Shown here: positions 53,795 through 64,000 of the stretch, piece by piece
How the letters are laid out: the number at the start of each line of letters is the position of its first letter
How positions within the stretch are numbered: position 1 is the first letter of the stretch
Source of the DNA: Blastobasis lacticolella
Lineage: Eukaryota > Arthropoda > Insecta > Lepidoptera > Blastobasidae
Length of the DNA stretch: 64,000 nt
Reading direction: 5' to 3'
Assembly (NCBI GenBank): GCA_905147135.1
Contig: LR990049.1
Span: 3,241,428-3,305,427, forward strand
The notes under the pieces: model-generated
The model's database searches: none
What the model saw: only the letters and a program-made list of their open reading frames with translations
What the model was told of the DNA's origin: nothing
Program-made: the position numbers and the translations under genes

Positions 53795-54350
53795 TCAAAC
53801 TTCATGACCATTTTGATGACAATACATTTTTGGTGATACATTTTTGTGAAAATATAATTAAATACATAAACGTGTAACATTAATATAGATAGATAACACA
53901 TAAGCCATAGTACCGAAAATTAACAGAGAGGAGAAAAATGAGAAGTACAAATTAATTCGTTGATATTATTTTATTATTGTCATGTTCATAGGTAGTGGTT
54001 CTAGATGTTGTTGAGCATATGCATCTTAAAATATATTCAATTTGAACAATAGGGAATCGATTCCAATAATTTTATAATCAGCTTAGAAAAAGTAGCAAGC
54101 TTGATTTTGTAAAAAAATAAGGAAATATGATCAAAACGACAACAGCACTGACAATTAAACTAAAATTAAAGTTGAGTAACATTTCGAGTTTCAAGACACC
54201 TTAATGTTTGTATCGTTTATGCCTATCATTATTAGAATCATCATAATTTATCTTTTCGTCTTCTTTTTTATGCAGAGTGCAGCAACCCAAAATTTTTTTC
54301 ATGTTATTATATCCATCCACAAAAAACATTTTCGCTTGATGTAAAATTGG
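53795..54350. other. 3' flank of the exon at 54351, no clear feature
   Basis: Would be the 3' UTR of the minus-strand exon. No perfect AATAAA on minus close to the stop was seen. Confidence 0.35.
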
Positions 54351-54892
54351 TTAAGAAGTAGTTGTCCAACCATTCTTGCGTCTATAGTATCTCTTTCTGT
54401 AATTACTTTTTGGATGGTCTCTGTTATTATTGTATCTGTGTTGGAATCTTTGTCCCTCTGCATTTTTATTGTAGTCGTTGTTTCCTCTATAATTTTTTGT
54501 TGGGTTATTTTGATATCGGTGTTTATCGTTATGATGATCTCTTGGTCGATTTCTATATTTATTTCCAGAATAATGGAAGTGTCTGTTTTTCTTTCCACTA
54601 TGTCTGTCGCGGCTTTTTTCTTGTTCACTCTTAATAACTTCCCAATAGGGACGTGTATCGACACGTTCTTTTGATTCTTGGTGTTCTATTTGTTCTTTTG
54701 GTTCTTGGTGTTCTATCTGTTTAGAATCATCATAAGGTTTTTGTACACCTGTATCACGGAGCTTAGTTGTATATGTGTTAGTAAATTCTGGTTGATTTAT
54801 GTTTCTAATCGGTACATTCTTCCTATGAACAGCATTTTCGTCAAAGATCCTATGATTTGCTGCAAAAGAATCGGTACTCTGGCCGAATGTAC
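54351..54892 (-). CDS. 3'-terminal exon encoding a basic Asn/Arg/Tyr-rich C-terminus
   Basis: The minus strand opens after an acceptor cttatttaag|gt (preceded by AT-rich pyrimidine-biased DNA) and stays open for 179 codons to a TAA. The start reads TFGQSTDSFAANHRIFDEN. A 9-residue duplication follows (QIEHQEPKE then QIEHQESKE), then RVDTRPYWEVIKSEQEKSRD, and a long basic stretch such as NKYRNRPRDHHNDKHRY and NNRDHPKSNYRKRYYRRKNG. Such low-complexity basic tails are common in RNA-binding proteins. I do not recognise the gene. The upstream exon is not visible because an RTE element occupies the adjacent intron. A retroelement Gag tail is a possible alternative. Confidence 0.55.
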
Positions 54893-54947
54893 CTTAAATA
54901 AGAAATAACAATTATTAATAATTTATAGGTAGGTACTTAATTCCATA

Positions 54948-57040
54948 AGGGGGGGGGGGGGCAACCACCATCTCACGGGCCCAAGCCAACTTCACCTGCC
55001 CGCAGTCCCCTTGCTGTTAGACGGACGAGGCTCTGGCGAACCGGCTTCTCCCTAACGGGTTGTGCGGGGCGGATAGTCGCCGCACATAAAAATACAAATA
55101 AATAAAAAGGTCTGCTACTGGAAACGAACACCGCCGCTGAACGACGCGCAGGCATATCGCCCTACACCTGCAATAAGTGGGCTAGGGCTACTCTGTCACG
55201 CGCGGGCAGAGTTAAAGAAGTTAGCGCCAAGTAGTAGGAAGCTCCGCTTCGTCACCCTGAACGTTGGTTCTCTGACCGGCCGGTCTTGAGAGCTGGCCGA
55301 CTTGTTGCACGGGCGCCGTGTTCAGATGGCATTCCTGCAGGAGACGAGGTGGCGTGGCTCCAAGTCTAGGGAAATCGGGCAGGGATACAAGCTGTTGTAC
55401 AGTCAAGTTCATTAATATGTGAGCATTGCCAAGGCTTCAAATATAAATGTACATAGAAGGGTACTTATATATCTGAGCAGATGTACATATGTTTGATTGA
55501 TGAATCTGCTCAAATATATAAGTAACCTTCTATGTACATTTATATGTAAAGCCTATTACCAAGGCTCACATATTAATGAACTCGACTGTACACCAGATCC
55601 GCAGAAGGGAGGAATGGGATCGCTATTGTGGTGGGTGACGAGTTCCGGAACGGCATTCTGGAGGTGAGCAGGGTGAGCGATCGACTCATGGTTATCAAGG
55701 CGCAAATTGAGGGTATAACAACAAACCTCATTAGCGCTTATGCTCCCCAGTCCGGCTGCGCCGACACCGACATGACTGTCTTCCGGAAGAGTTTCGAAAA
55801 TACCCTGCGACGTATACCATCCTCCGAACAGATTATGGTTGATGCGGACCTCAACGGCCATGTGGGCCAGATGAATGAGAAGTTCGGTCGGGTGCACTGT
55901 GGCTTTGGCTACGGCCAGCGAAACAGTGAGGGAGAAGATATTCTCCGAACCTCACTGGCCGCTGACTTGGCCGTAGTCAACACTTTCTTCCAGAAAAGAC
56001 CAGAACACCTAATCTCCTATTAAAGTGGCCTGCACCAATCACAGATCGATTATCTGCTGATCCGAAGACGTGACATCGGCTACGTATCCCAGTGCAAGAT
56101 CATCCAGGGGGAATGCCTCACTACACAGCACCGAATCCTTGTCATGGACGTCCTGGTAATTAGTAGACGGCCCACAGCAGAACGCTGCGTACCGTCTATT
56201 AAGTGGTGGACTCTGAGCAACAAGAACTAGGAGTTCATGGAGGTAGCCGAAGGCCTCGATTGGAGCGCAAAGGGCAAAACTTCCAATGAGCACTGGTGTC
56301 AGTACCAGAAATCCATCCTCAAACTCGGACAAACAGTACTCGGCACGCCGAAGGGCGGCCCGACGAATTGACAAGGATACGGAATGGTGGAATAGTGAGG
56401 TACAGGAAGCAGTTAGGGATAAAAAAGCTTGTTTTAAGAAATGGCAGCACAGCAACTCTACTTCGGATAAGGAGGTATAGGTAATTGGTGGTAAAGGCGT
56501 GGTCAGCTCAGCTGGCTCCGCTTTACGATGCGTTGGATTCTGTGGAGGGACACAAGCTCGTCTACAAGCTGGCAAAATCGCGGAGTCGAGCCAGTCTGGA
56601 TGTGACAAAGTGTGTTGCCATAAAAGGTACGGACGGCGTTTTGCTCACAAGCGCAAACTCTAATTCTAATTAAAGAACTGTCTAACGCGACCAACAACTA
56701 CGTGCGACCACCACAGCTTCCTACAAACCTTGGCATGATAAGCCCGATTACCCCTGATGAGTTGGAGAGGTCTCTTGTACGTATGAAGAACGGAAAAGCT
56801 ATTGGCCATGACGGAATACCCATAGAAACCTGGAAAACAATGGGGACCCGGGGCGTACTCTTGCTCACTGAGATTTTTAACAGGATTGTAGCTGCGGGGC
56901 TTATACCTGACGCGTGGCGCGTAAATATTATCACGCCAATCTATAAAGGAAAAGGCAGTGTGCAAGAGCAGCTATCGAGGTATCAAACTTATGAGCCACA
57001 CAATGAAGCTATTCGAATGGCCTTGTCCGCCCCGAACGGC
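54948..57040 (+). pseudogene. RTE-type LINE: 5' end, endonuclease, start of RT
   Basis: Begins with a G14 run and a GC-rich 5' UTR. From 55233: KLRFVTLNVGSLTGRS, a TGA, ELADLLH and FLQETRWRGSKSREIGQGY (AP-type endonuclease, catalytic Glu in QET). It continues after a MITE with GIAIVVGDEFRNGILEVSRV, LISAYAPQSGC, ADLNGHVGQMNEKFG (catalytic Asp/Asn) and the QIDYLLIRRRD block. Later QVEA-type linker text and LERSLVRMKNGKAIGHDGIP begin RT, which stops after YRGIKLMSHTMKLFE near 57010. Many stops. It complements the 5'-truncated RTE copy at 23265. Confidence 0.85.
55400..55588. mobile_element. 189-bp mariner-type MITE
   Basis: TA|CAGTCAAGTTCATTAATATG at the left and CATATTAATGAACTCGACTG|TA at the right. 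Terminal similarity continues inward for more than 60 bases (atataaatgtacatagaagg). The TA duplication and CAGTC ends fit Tc1/mariner. It is inserted in the RTE endonuclease (after GYKLLY). Confidence 0.85.
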
Positions 57041-57049
57041 TATTAGCAT

Positions 57050-57460
57050 GACTAGAATTGTGTTATATTCTATTGCTCGCCAGTATTAAGTTGATTCCAG
57101 ACATAAGTATAGTTAATAGATTTCACTTAAATTTTGTGTATCAGTATAGGAATATTATAAAATCACCAAAACTACACACATAACACATTCAAACATTACA
57201 ATACAAATACAACTGCACTATCAAACTTGCATTCGCAATAGATAAAACCACATGTTTCAGCTCCGGTATACTACAGGGCTTAAACAATATGCTTTTTTAT
57301 AAATTAAGCTTTCAGGCTGTGCCACATTATTACTTTAAGAATAAAATTCGATAGCACAAATAATATTGTTAATATAAATAGTGATATTGATCGTATAGCT
57401 GTAACGGAGTCATCTATATGTCACATAGAGAACTGTCAATCACTATTACTATCGTCTAAA
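57050..57460. other. Probable 5' part of the LINE below, no clear frame
   Basis: AT-rich. No conserved block before HQNIRS at 57487. Confidence 0.4.
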
Positions 57461-57464
57461 TTGA

Positions 57465-58046
57465 AAAACCCAGTCATGATTATGCATCAAAACATCCGAA
57501 GCACAAATTCAGACATTACTTACGAGATCGGGGACAGACTGGGATGTTGTAATTCTTAGCGAATGCTGGCTTAACAGTACTCCCGTTATTCCCACACTTG
57601 ATGACTTCAGTAATTTCTATACCAGTCATAACTTAACTCAAAATGAGGGAGTGGTGACCTATGAGAAGACTGAAAGAAATTACCGAGTCCAGGAAATACA
57701 AGTAACTGATGCTAATTGCTTAGTAATCAACATTAGCGTAGATAACCGACTTCTTGAAGAACTTTTATTTATAGATTCTGTTGACCGGCAAAATACATAC
57801 AGAAAATCAGTGCGTAAAAATGGACTTTATTAAACTAGAGGAATTGATGAACAAGTTAAACCTTGAATCTATCTATAATATGAAAAACGTTAATGTGGCT
57901 GTTGATTATTTCATTAAATCAAATTCAGGAATCTTCGAGAATAGTATACTTATGTAGACGTACGAGAATCATGAAACCTTGGATGATAATTTATACAAAA
58001 AACTGAAAAGTGATCCTAATAACGAAATACTTAAACTAACTTACAA
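57465..58046 (+). pseudogene. Jockey/CR1-like LINE, endonuclease part
   Basis: MIMHQNIRSTNSDITYE (start of the AP endonuclease), then in the next frame DVVILSECWLNSTPVIPTLD and SHNLTQNEGVVTYEKTERNY (Glu and Asn/Asp blocks). Weak linker text reaches NEILKLTYK at 58046, where the element at 58047 interrupts it. It resumes at 61819. Confidence 0.75.
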
Positions 58047-61000
58047 GTTTACGAGCGGAGAGCGGACAGTGACGGACGTCCTTCGCTTATTTAAATTATT
58101 TTTAAATAGCTGCGTTACGCTAAGCCAAGATTGGGCTTCGCCGCCGATCTCGCAATGTGGTAGTGCTCCGGTGTGTGTGTGGGCGTCACTGGGCGTGCGC
58201 GTTGTAAGACAGGAGCGAAAAAGTATTTTCTTGCAAAGCGTATGTACAAGCATAGCCTCCTTAGATGAAGGAGGCTATGGTACAAGGCATCAAAGTGTTT
58301 GACAGGGTCGCTACTAAGCAACTCCCTAGCAACGCCACAGGGTTTGCTGGGGGACCGCGCTACGTCATTGCGCGCGCAGCAAAGAAGCTGGCAAAACTGC
58401 ACAAAGTATGGCAGCCATCAGTCAAGACAACGTCAATTTAAATTTGTTGATATTGAGCAATGGTGTTTTTATAGTATTTTTATCGAAATAGGAAGAACTG
58501 AGAAGTATTGTGATTAAAATAACACTAGACTTTTTTTTTTATCAAGTGAAGTTGGTCAAATGTTGGTGAATGTTAACAAATACTTCCAAGAAAGGTCTGT
58601 TTATTGTTATTTTTTAAGTAGGTAGATATGTTATTTAATTTATTCGGTTCTCAATTATTGTTTAATTCTTTTTAAGCTATTTTGGTGTAGGTAGTTGCTG
58701 CAGCTATCTCTCCCTAAATTCTCTCCCTAAATTTAGGTTTTTTGTTACCTAGCTGCTATAATAGCCTTTAGCCTCGAGCCTATAGCCTTTCTTCAGTGTC
58801 TCAATGAACACACTACATACACAATTAACATGTCCTCACTGCCCGGAGTCAAGACGTACCTTTGGCCCACATGGACTTAAAGTGCATATTGGTCTTAAAC
58901 ACAAGAATGTGTGCCAGAAAACTGCCACTGTCACTCTAACAGATTTGGCTCCTCAGCGCGACGTCCAGGTGCCGCAGACACCGCGCCCATGCCCGCTGGA
59001 GAGGCTCTCGGCCCTGAAGGCGAGCACGCCAGTGCTGCGGCACATTCCTAAGGGTGCACGGAACCAAGCGGCGGGAAAGCTGTGCGAGCTAATTGATGGG
59101 TGTGTCAATTGTAATGGCGTAGATGATTGGAGTGCGCTCCTTACTTTTGCCTACAGTGCGTTAAAGGTGCCTAGAAAGGACGCACCAGGTAACATGACGG
59201 CTAAGGTAAAGCGGAACATCGGGTCATCTGATCAGTTTGCAGACGAGTTGGATGGCGTGGCCGGATCACGGCCTAGGTCTCATGAGGCTCGTAAAGCCAT
59301 TGAGTCCAAAGTGCACGAGGGTGACCTTCGTGGGGCTGTCCGGCTACTGATTTCTGAAGACTCGTTCGCGCAGCATGATCCCAGCACACTTGACGCTCTC
59401 GGTCAAAAACACCCTAATCCCTCGCGTCCGCTCAGTTTTCCATCGGCGCCTGACTCTTCTATTGTTGCAACAACAGTGTCAGTGGAGGACATCATCATGG
59501 CCGTGAGTTCCTTTTACAGCGGCTCTGCAGCAGGTTTAGATGGCATTCGTCCGGGTCACTTAAAGGAGCTTACATCAGGCTCTGCAGGTGAAAACGGTCG
59601 GCGGTTACTCGGTTGTTTGACGAAGCTTGCCAACTTTTTGTTAAGTGGTCAGTTGAACCTGATAGTGTGCCCATATTTGTACGGAGCGTCACTATGCGCA
59701 ATTGCGAAAAAAGATGGAGGTGTGCGGCCAATAGCCATCGGCAGCATATTCCGTAGGTTGACAGCCAAGGTAGCATGTTGGTCCGCTAGAGAAGCCATGT
59801 CGGAGTATCTTCAGCCGTACCAGCTGGGTTTTGGAACGCGTCGGGGGTGCGAGGCGGCTATCCATGCGACACGCGCGTTTGTCATGGACCCTGATCGCTT
59901 GGACTGCGTGTTGTTGAAACTAGACATACGTAATGCTTTTAACACTCTGGAAAGAGACGTTCTCTTGAGTGAAGTCAAAGACAAAATTCCATCTCTGTAC
60001 CCTTTCCTGTATCAAGTATATTTTTCTCCTTCAAACCTGTTTTTCAACAATAATTTAATTTCGTCTCAGGTAGGAGCGCAACAGGGGGATCCGCTGGGGC
60101 CTCTTGTTTTCTGCTTAGGGATACACAGAGTTATATCAGAACTCAAGTCACCACTAAACTTGTGGTATCTTGATGACGGCACATTGGGGGGTTCACCTGA
60201 AGAAGTTTATCAGGATCTTGAGGTTCTTGTTCCTCGCTTCAAAGAACTGGGTCTTGAGGTGAATCCTTCTAAATGCGAGTTCTACCCCTGTGGCGCTCAT
60301 GCCCGCACATTCTTTTCCCGCTTTAGTTCTGTCATGCCTGGCCTAAAAGAAATAACGACTTCTTCATTCAACCTTTTAGGGTCTCCGATGTTTCTTGATG
60401 GAGTGCCAGAAGCAATCTTATCTCAAAAACGCCTTCTTTTGATTGCTCAAGAACGCCTCAAAGATATTTCGGCCCACGTAGCACTTGTGTTATTGCGTAT
60501 GTGCTTCGCCCTTCCGAAATTAACCTATTTGTTGCGGACTACGCCTACTTGGATTTGTCAAGATGAAGTCTCATCATTTGATGAGGCTTTGAAATTGACG
60601 ACGGGGTCGATACTAAATGTAAATTTTAGTGAGCTTCAGTGGAAGCAAGCGGCTCTCCCAGTACGGCATGGGGGTATTGGTGTGCGTTGCGCACGGGACG
60701 TAGGTTTGCCGGCTTTTTTGGCATCGGCACATGGGGTGGCTGGACTCGTCGCTACTATACATAAGACAGACGGTGACGAGATGAGCATACCCTTTGTGTC
60801 TGGGGCCATAACAGCTTGGTCGGCGCTCAACGCTGGTGCGACGAAGCCATTACTACCATACGTCCAGCGCGCTTGGGATGATATTTCGGCCAAGCGGAGC
60901 AGGGAGCAGTTGTTGGAGATTGCCTCGGGAGCTGATCTAGCTAGACTCCGGGCTGTGTCTCAACCAGAATCGGGAGCATGGTTGCACGCCCTGCCCTCGC

Positions 61001-61818
61001 CTCGTCTGGGCACTTTGCTAGACGACAGCTCACTGCGTGTGGCGGTGGCTCTCCGGCTGGGCTGCAAGGTGTGTGAACCTCATACATGCATCTGCGGCTC
61101 CATGGTGGAGGCTGATGGCCACCACGCTTTGAGCTGTCGCCGTTGCACGGGGAGGTTTCCGCGGCATCATTCTCTCAACGATTTAGTTCGGAGAGCCCTA
61201 GTTTCAGCTGATGTCCCTTGCCTGCTTGAGCCGCCGGGCCTTAATAGCCCGATGGCAGAAGACCGGACGGTATGACTTTGGTGCCATGGAAAAAAGGTAA
61301 GTGCCTCGTATGGGACGCTACTTGCGTCAGCACTGTTGCCCCGAGTCACCTGAGTCATACCGTCCTCTCTGCAGCGGCTGCTGCGGAGGACGCTGCGCAT
61401 AAAAAGCACCAAAAATATGCGGCGTTGGAGGCACAATATTATTTTGTGCCCATCGCTGTGGAGACCATGGGCAGTTGGGGCTCTGAGGCAAAGGCGATGG
61501 TGAGCGAGTTAGGGCGAAGATTGAGGGAGAAATCGGGTGATTCCCGCTCTGGCTCGTACCTGGTGCAAAGGTTAGCCATAGCCATTCAACGTGGCAATGC
61601 CGCGAGCGTGATGGGCACCTTTGCCCCAGGTACTGTCAGAGGCGGGCTATTTGTAGAGTGATATTTGTAAATCACCTTTAGTTTAGTTTCGTATTATCTG
61701 TAGGTTAGTTATATGGTTTTTTTTTGTTGTTGTAAGGCTAGGTTGTACTTTTTTATCATGTTGTTCTATATAATTATAGTTAGTACGGTCTTGGTGTTGT
61801 GTGTATAATAAATTTATC
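58047..61818 (+). mobile_element. Full-length RLE-type non-LTR retrotransposon with 8-bp duplication
   Basis: 3,772 bp flanked by ACTTACAA at 58039-58046 and 61819-61826. The resident LINE reads LTYK up to the left flank and resumes as TYKRYRNICKSLLKESKTDY at the right, so excision of the insert plus one duplication restores its frame exactly. Contents: a 757-base 5' UTR with a hairpin tagcctccttagatgaagga (58255-58280), one long ORF, a 150-base 3' UTR ending ataataaatttatc without a poly(A) tail. A truncated relative is at 26856-28450. Confidence 0.85.
58804..61661 (+). pseudogene. RT with N-terminal zinc finger and C-terminal restriction-like endonuclease
   Basis: About 950 residues with one frameshift. 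A C2H2 finger at 10-33 (C-x2-C-x14-H-x4-H). RT has GGVRPIAIGSIFRRLTAKVA, KLDIRNAFNTLERDVL, GAQQGDPLGPLVF and WYLDDG (455-458). After the thumb, CICGSMVEADGHHALSC (762-778) is the CCHC knuckle that precedes the endonuclease of R2/NeSL/R4-type elements. PRHHSLNDLVRRALVSA follows. The frame changes between about 61240 and 61262, and the next frame gives RPDGMTL, then CLVWDAT, the PD..D core, and ends AIQRGNAASVMGTFAPG. Early-branching single-ORF LINE architecture. The clade may be Utopia- or NeSL-like; I cannot place it firmly. Confidence 0.85.
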
Positions 61819-62155
61819 ACTTACAAAAGATACAGAAATATTTGCAAATCCTTACTAAAAGAATCTAAAACTGATTACGAAAAAAATTAAATAAGTAAAG
61901 TAAAATCTATAAATAAAAAACTTCAACAAGTTATCAAAACAATTACTTACACTGCAAACACAAAAATTATATAAACGAATATTTTGTTAAAATAGGCAAA
62001 GAACTGTCCGAGCAAATAACGCCGTCGGGGTTGTCTAATGAGGCTACGTCTTCACCTGTAGCCAATAGAACGATGGTTCTACACACTACGGATGAAAACG
62101 AAGTGGATTGTTTATTGAGTCAATTGAAAAGTGATTGTGCAGTGGGATATGATAT
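61819..62155 (+). pseudogene. Jockey/CR1-like LINE, linker before RT
   Basis: TYKRYRNICKSLLKESKTDY continues the LINE of 57465-58046 in the same frame. After stops, VKIGKELSEQI and VANRTMVLHTTDENEVDCLL then SQLKSDCAVGYDMI reach the region just before RT, where a tail repeat truncates it. Confidence 0.75.
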
Positions 62156-62159
62156 GATA

Positions 62160-62295
62160 CGTGTTATAGAGGTGGGCAACGCATTAGCGATACTCTTGGT
62201 GTTACTAATGTCTATAGGCAGTGGTGACCACTTTCCATCAGGTGGCCCGCTTGCCTGTTTGCCTAACGTATGACATAAAAAAAAAAAAAAATATA
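62160..62295 (+). repeat. LINE/SINE 3'-tail repeat with poly(A)
   Basis: gaggtgggcaacgcattagc to catcaggtggcccgcttgc, then a run of A (62276-62291). Reversed or partial copies at 4195-4320, 21755-21840 and 44375-44435. The tail of a common lepidopteran retroposon. Confidence 0.65.
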
Positions 62296-62299
62296 TCAG

Positions 62300-63565
62300 G
62301 AGCTAAAACAGTTTAAGACTAAGCTAATTACACCTCTAACTTACATATATATTTTATTTGTATTAGCGAATGTATATGTAGTAATAGGTATATGTATATA
62401 GATATATTTGTATTGTTACTGTAAATATGTGTTTTATGTGTATAATAAAGCTTGTAACATTGTACGTTTCTACGAATAAAAGAATATGAATATATTCATT
62501 ACATAGATATATAAGGAAAATTATATTGCTATTTATTTCAGTATTGATACAGGGAAAACAAGTTGTTATTCTCTTGTATACACATACATAGCGAGAAACT
62601 ATTCACTTATTGTAATTCTTGATAGGGTTATCAAAATGACGAAGATGTGTGGGTAAATCCCATTTAATATAGATTAATGTGTAGGTACATTAATTTGTAT
62701 CCTTTCCTTATTATGTCTGACCTTCGGGAATTTATCCAGAACTGAAATGGGCAATTAATATTTTCTTAATAATCTTAAGGTACTCCACTTGGCCAGGTGA
62801 TGATTTGCAAAAGGACACTGGTGAATGATGGATGCGGCAAACCAGGACAAGGTGCATTGACAGTCATTGTGGAAGTAGTAATATAGGCTGATCGGATCCC
62901 ACTTATACCCCGTAGTTTAAGTTTCATCATCAGGCAGATTATGTTTTACATTACATAATAGGATACTATTTATAATTAAATAAGTAGAAATGTGAGCAGT
63001 AGAGAATGGGTACAATACCAACCCCCTTTTACAGCTTAGAAGCAGACCAGGATGTACAGTCGACAGCATACCTTAAGCTAGTATAAGATGAGCTAGCATC
63101 TCTATATATACACATAGCAACTTTATCTCCATTTATACTGGTTTTAAGTTGGTCGAAATGCTGTTTTCTGTAGCTCCGTGGACGAGAATCATTTCAATGT
63201 TTTTTAATATTATTATAGAAAAAAATTTTGTGTGTGTAAAATTGGGGTACGCGTGCCTGTGATATCTGGAATATTATGGAGTATTATCGAATTCGGGTTG
63301 AAAAAGCGGCGAACTGTGGAACAGGTATCTATTACTTTTGATTTTTGTAGGGGTACGTAGTGAAGAAATACTAAGATGAAAATTTAATTCACACATAAAA
63401 TTTAATTATGCACTTTGCCCTCTGCCTTTGTGTTTATTTTGTTAAGCGTCTCCTCGATTACCGAAATATATACAATATTTTTTAATCGTATTAAACACTA
63501 TTTCACACGGGGGCTGGGAGAAAAAAATACACATGAAAGCAATTAGAATCAAAGTTGTAATACGT
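62300..63565. other. No recognisable element; may be intron of the minus-strand gene
   Basis: AT-rich. If the first exon at 63568-63622 is real, this is its first intron. No second exon could be identified. Confidence 0.4.
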
Positions 63566-63567
63566 AC

Positions 63568-63622
63568 CCAAAAAGCAACAGGCTGCGGCTACACAAACAC
63601 ACGCGTATTGGAGTGATGCCAT
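63568..63622 (-). CDS. First exon with signal peptide (gene continues leftward or beyond)
   Basis: The minus ATG at 63622 encodes MASLQYACVCVAAACCFL and meets a donor G|GTACGT at 63567, phase 1, as in the peptide gene at 7758. The hydrophobic Ala/Cys/Val run after a short polar start is a typical signal peptide. A TATA box (TATAAA, 63663-63658 on minus) and a TCAGT initiator (63635-63631) are correctly spaced. Only 18 residues are available, so the product is unknown. Chance is not excluded. Confidence 0.45.
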
Positions 63623-63628
63623 GACGAC

Positions 63629-63663
63629 GTACTGACAAGTTGTGTACTGGCCTAAGCTTTATA
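63629..63663 (-). promoter_or_regulatory. TATA box and TCAGT initiator for the 63622 exon
   Basis: Minus strand: cttataaagctt, 28 bases later TCAGT (the arthropod initiator), then ATG only about 11 bases further. Confidence 0.45.
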
Positions 63664-63664
63664 A

Positions 63665-64000
63665 GTAAAACGTAACGAAACGATAACAAGTGTCCGATAA
63701 AAAATCCGTAATACTAAGAATTTTGTTGTTATTAAAGTATCTAGGTACCGATTCTGGTGTGCAATGCAGTTGTTATTATGTTGCAATGTAATTATGATGT
63801 TACTATAACTACGTCGGGGTATCGAGTCAGTCCTAGCATCATCCCAGTTAAATCATTGTTCGACCTTTGACACGTTTTCGTTGACAGAAATGAAGGCAGT
63901 TTGACAACTAAGAAAGATTCAACTTAGTAATTTATTTATTTATTGGAGTACCAACAGCCATATAAAACCATAATGCAACTAAAGTATCAGAAAACGAATT
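63665..64000. other. Upstream flank, nothing recognised
   Basis: AT-rich with no clear motif. Confidence 0.4.

Noticed and set aside
54299..54664. 121-codon minus frame rich in Thr/Ile
   Set aside because: It is the wrong frame of the terminal exon 54351-54892; the other frame is longer and begins at a splice acceptor.
58047..61818. U2 snRNA or rDNA as the target of the RLE element
   Set aside because: The flanks are LINE coding sequence, with no snRNA or rRNA text on either side.
1..64000. CRISPR arrays, operons, prokaryotic promoters
   Set aside because: The window is eukaryotic; the tandem arrays present have no spacer-repeat alternation.

Overview
The window looks like repeat-rich nuclear DNA of a moth or butterfly (Lepidoptera). 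The basis is composition (AT-rich, intron-bearing) and several repeats that I know as typical of that order: Helitron-like copies that start with TCTATACTAATATTATA and end in a CCCGTGCGAAGCCGGGGCGG hairpin plus CTAG; RTE-type LINE tails ending in GGCCTATGCCCAGCAGTGGG and (TGATGA)n; and a tRNA-derived SINE with GGTCCCGGGTTCGATTC. There are no bacterial operons, rRNA genes or CRISPR arrays. All coordinates were read by eye, so many element borders are accurate only to some tens of bases.

Likely host sequence is scarce. (1) A two-exon gene at 7758-9752 (+) encodes a 70-residue secreted peptide precursor with a signal peptide, an Arg-Arg site and a helical C-terminal tail; it has a TATA box and a poly(A) signal. 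(2) A 3'-terminal exon at 54351-54892 (-) encodes a basic, Asn/Arg/Tyr-rich C-terminus. (3) A signal-peptide first exon lies at 63568-63622 (-) at the right edge.

The rest is a mosaic of transposable elements. 0-7.7 kb: THAP fragment, SINE, RTE fragment, MITEs and a tandem Helitron-like block. 11.7-22.9 kb: two PIF/Harbinger copies in opposite orientation, each with a transposase gene and a Myb/SANT-type gene facing a shared AT-rich array of 107-bp units. Copy 1 is broken by a piggyBac-like element, a 1.22-kb foldback element carrying a CCAGGACCTGG minisatellite, and a 938-bp MITE. Copy 2 is internally deleted. 23-29 kb: an RTE LINE, a Jockey/CR1-like LINE and a truncated copy of a YLDD-type LINE. 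29.6-40.2 kb: a three-level nest in which a LINE is split by an LTR element (4-bp duplication CCTG), which is itself split by an apparently young Ty3/Gypsy element (identical 128-bp LTRs, duplication TTAT) carrying a small membrane-protein ORF ahead of gag. 40.9-46.2 kb: a Penelope-like GIY-YIG fragment, an R4/Dong-like LINE and another LINE end. 47-54 kb: mostly unrecognised DNA with two local tandem duplications. 54.9-57 kb: an RTE LINE with a mariner-type MITE inside its endonuclease. 57.4-62.2 kb: a LINE split in frame by a full-length, nearly intact restriction-like-endonuclease LINE (58047-61818) with an 8-bp target duplication.

The best candidates for something poorly described are the full-length 58-62 kb retrotransposon, the myristoylation-signal/membrane ORF of the Gypsy element, the 70-residue secreted peptide gene, and the Harbinger array and nest.
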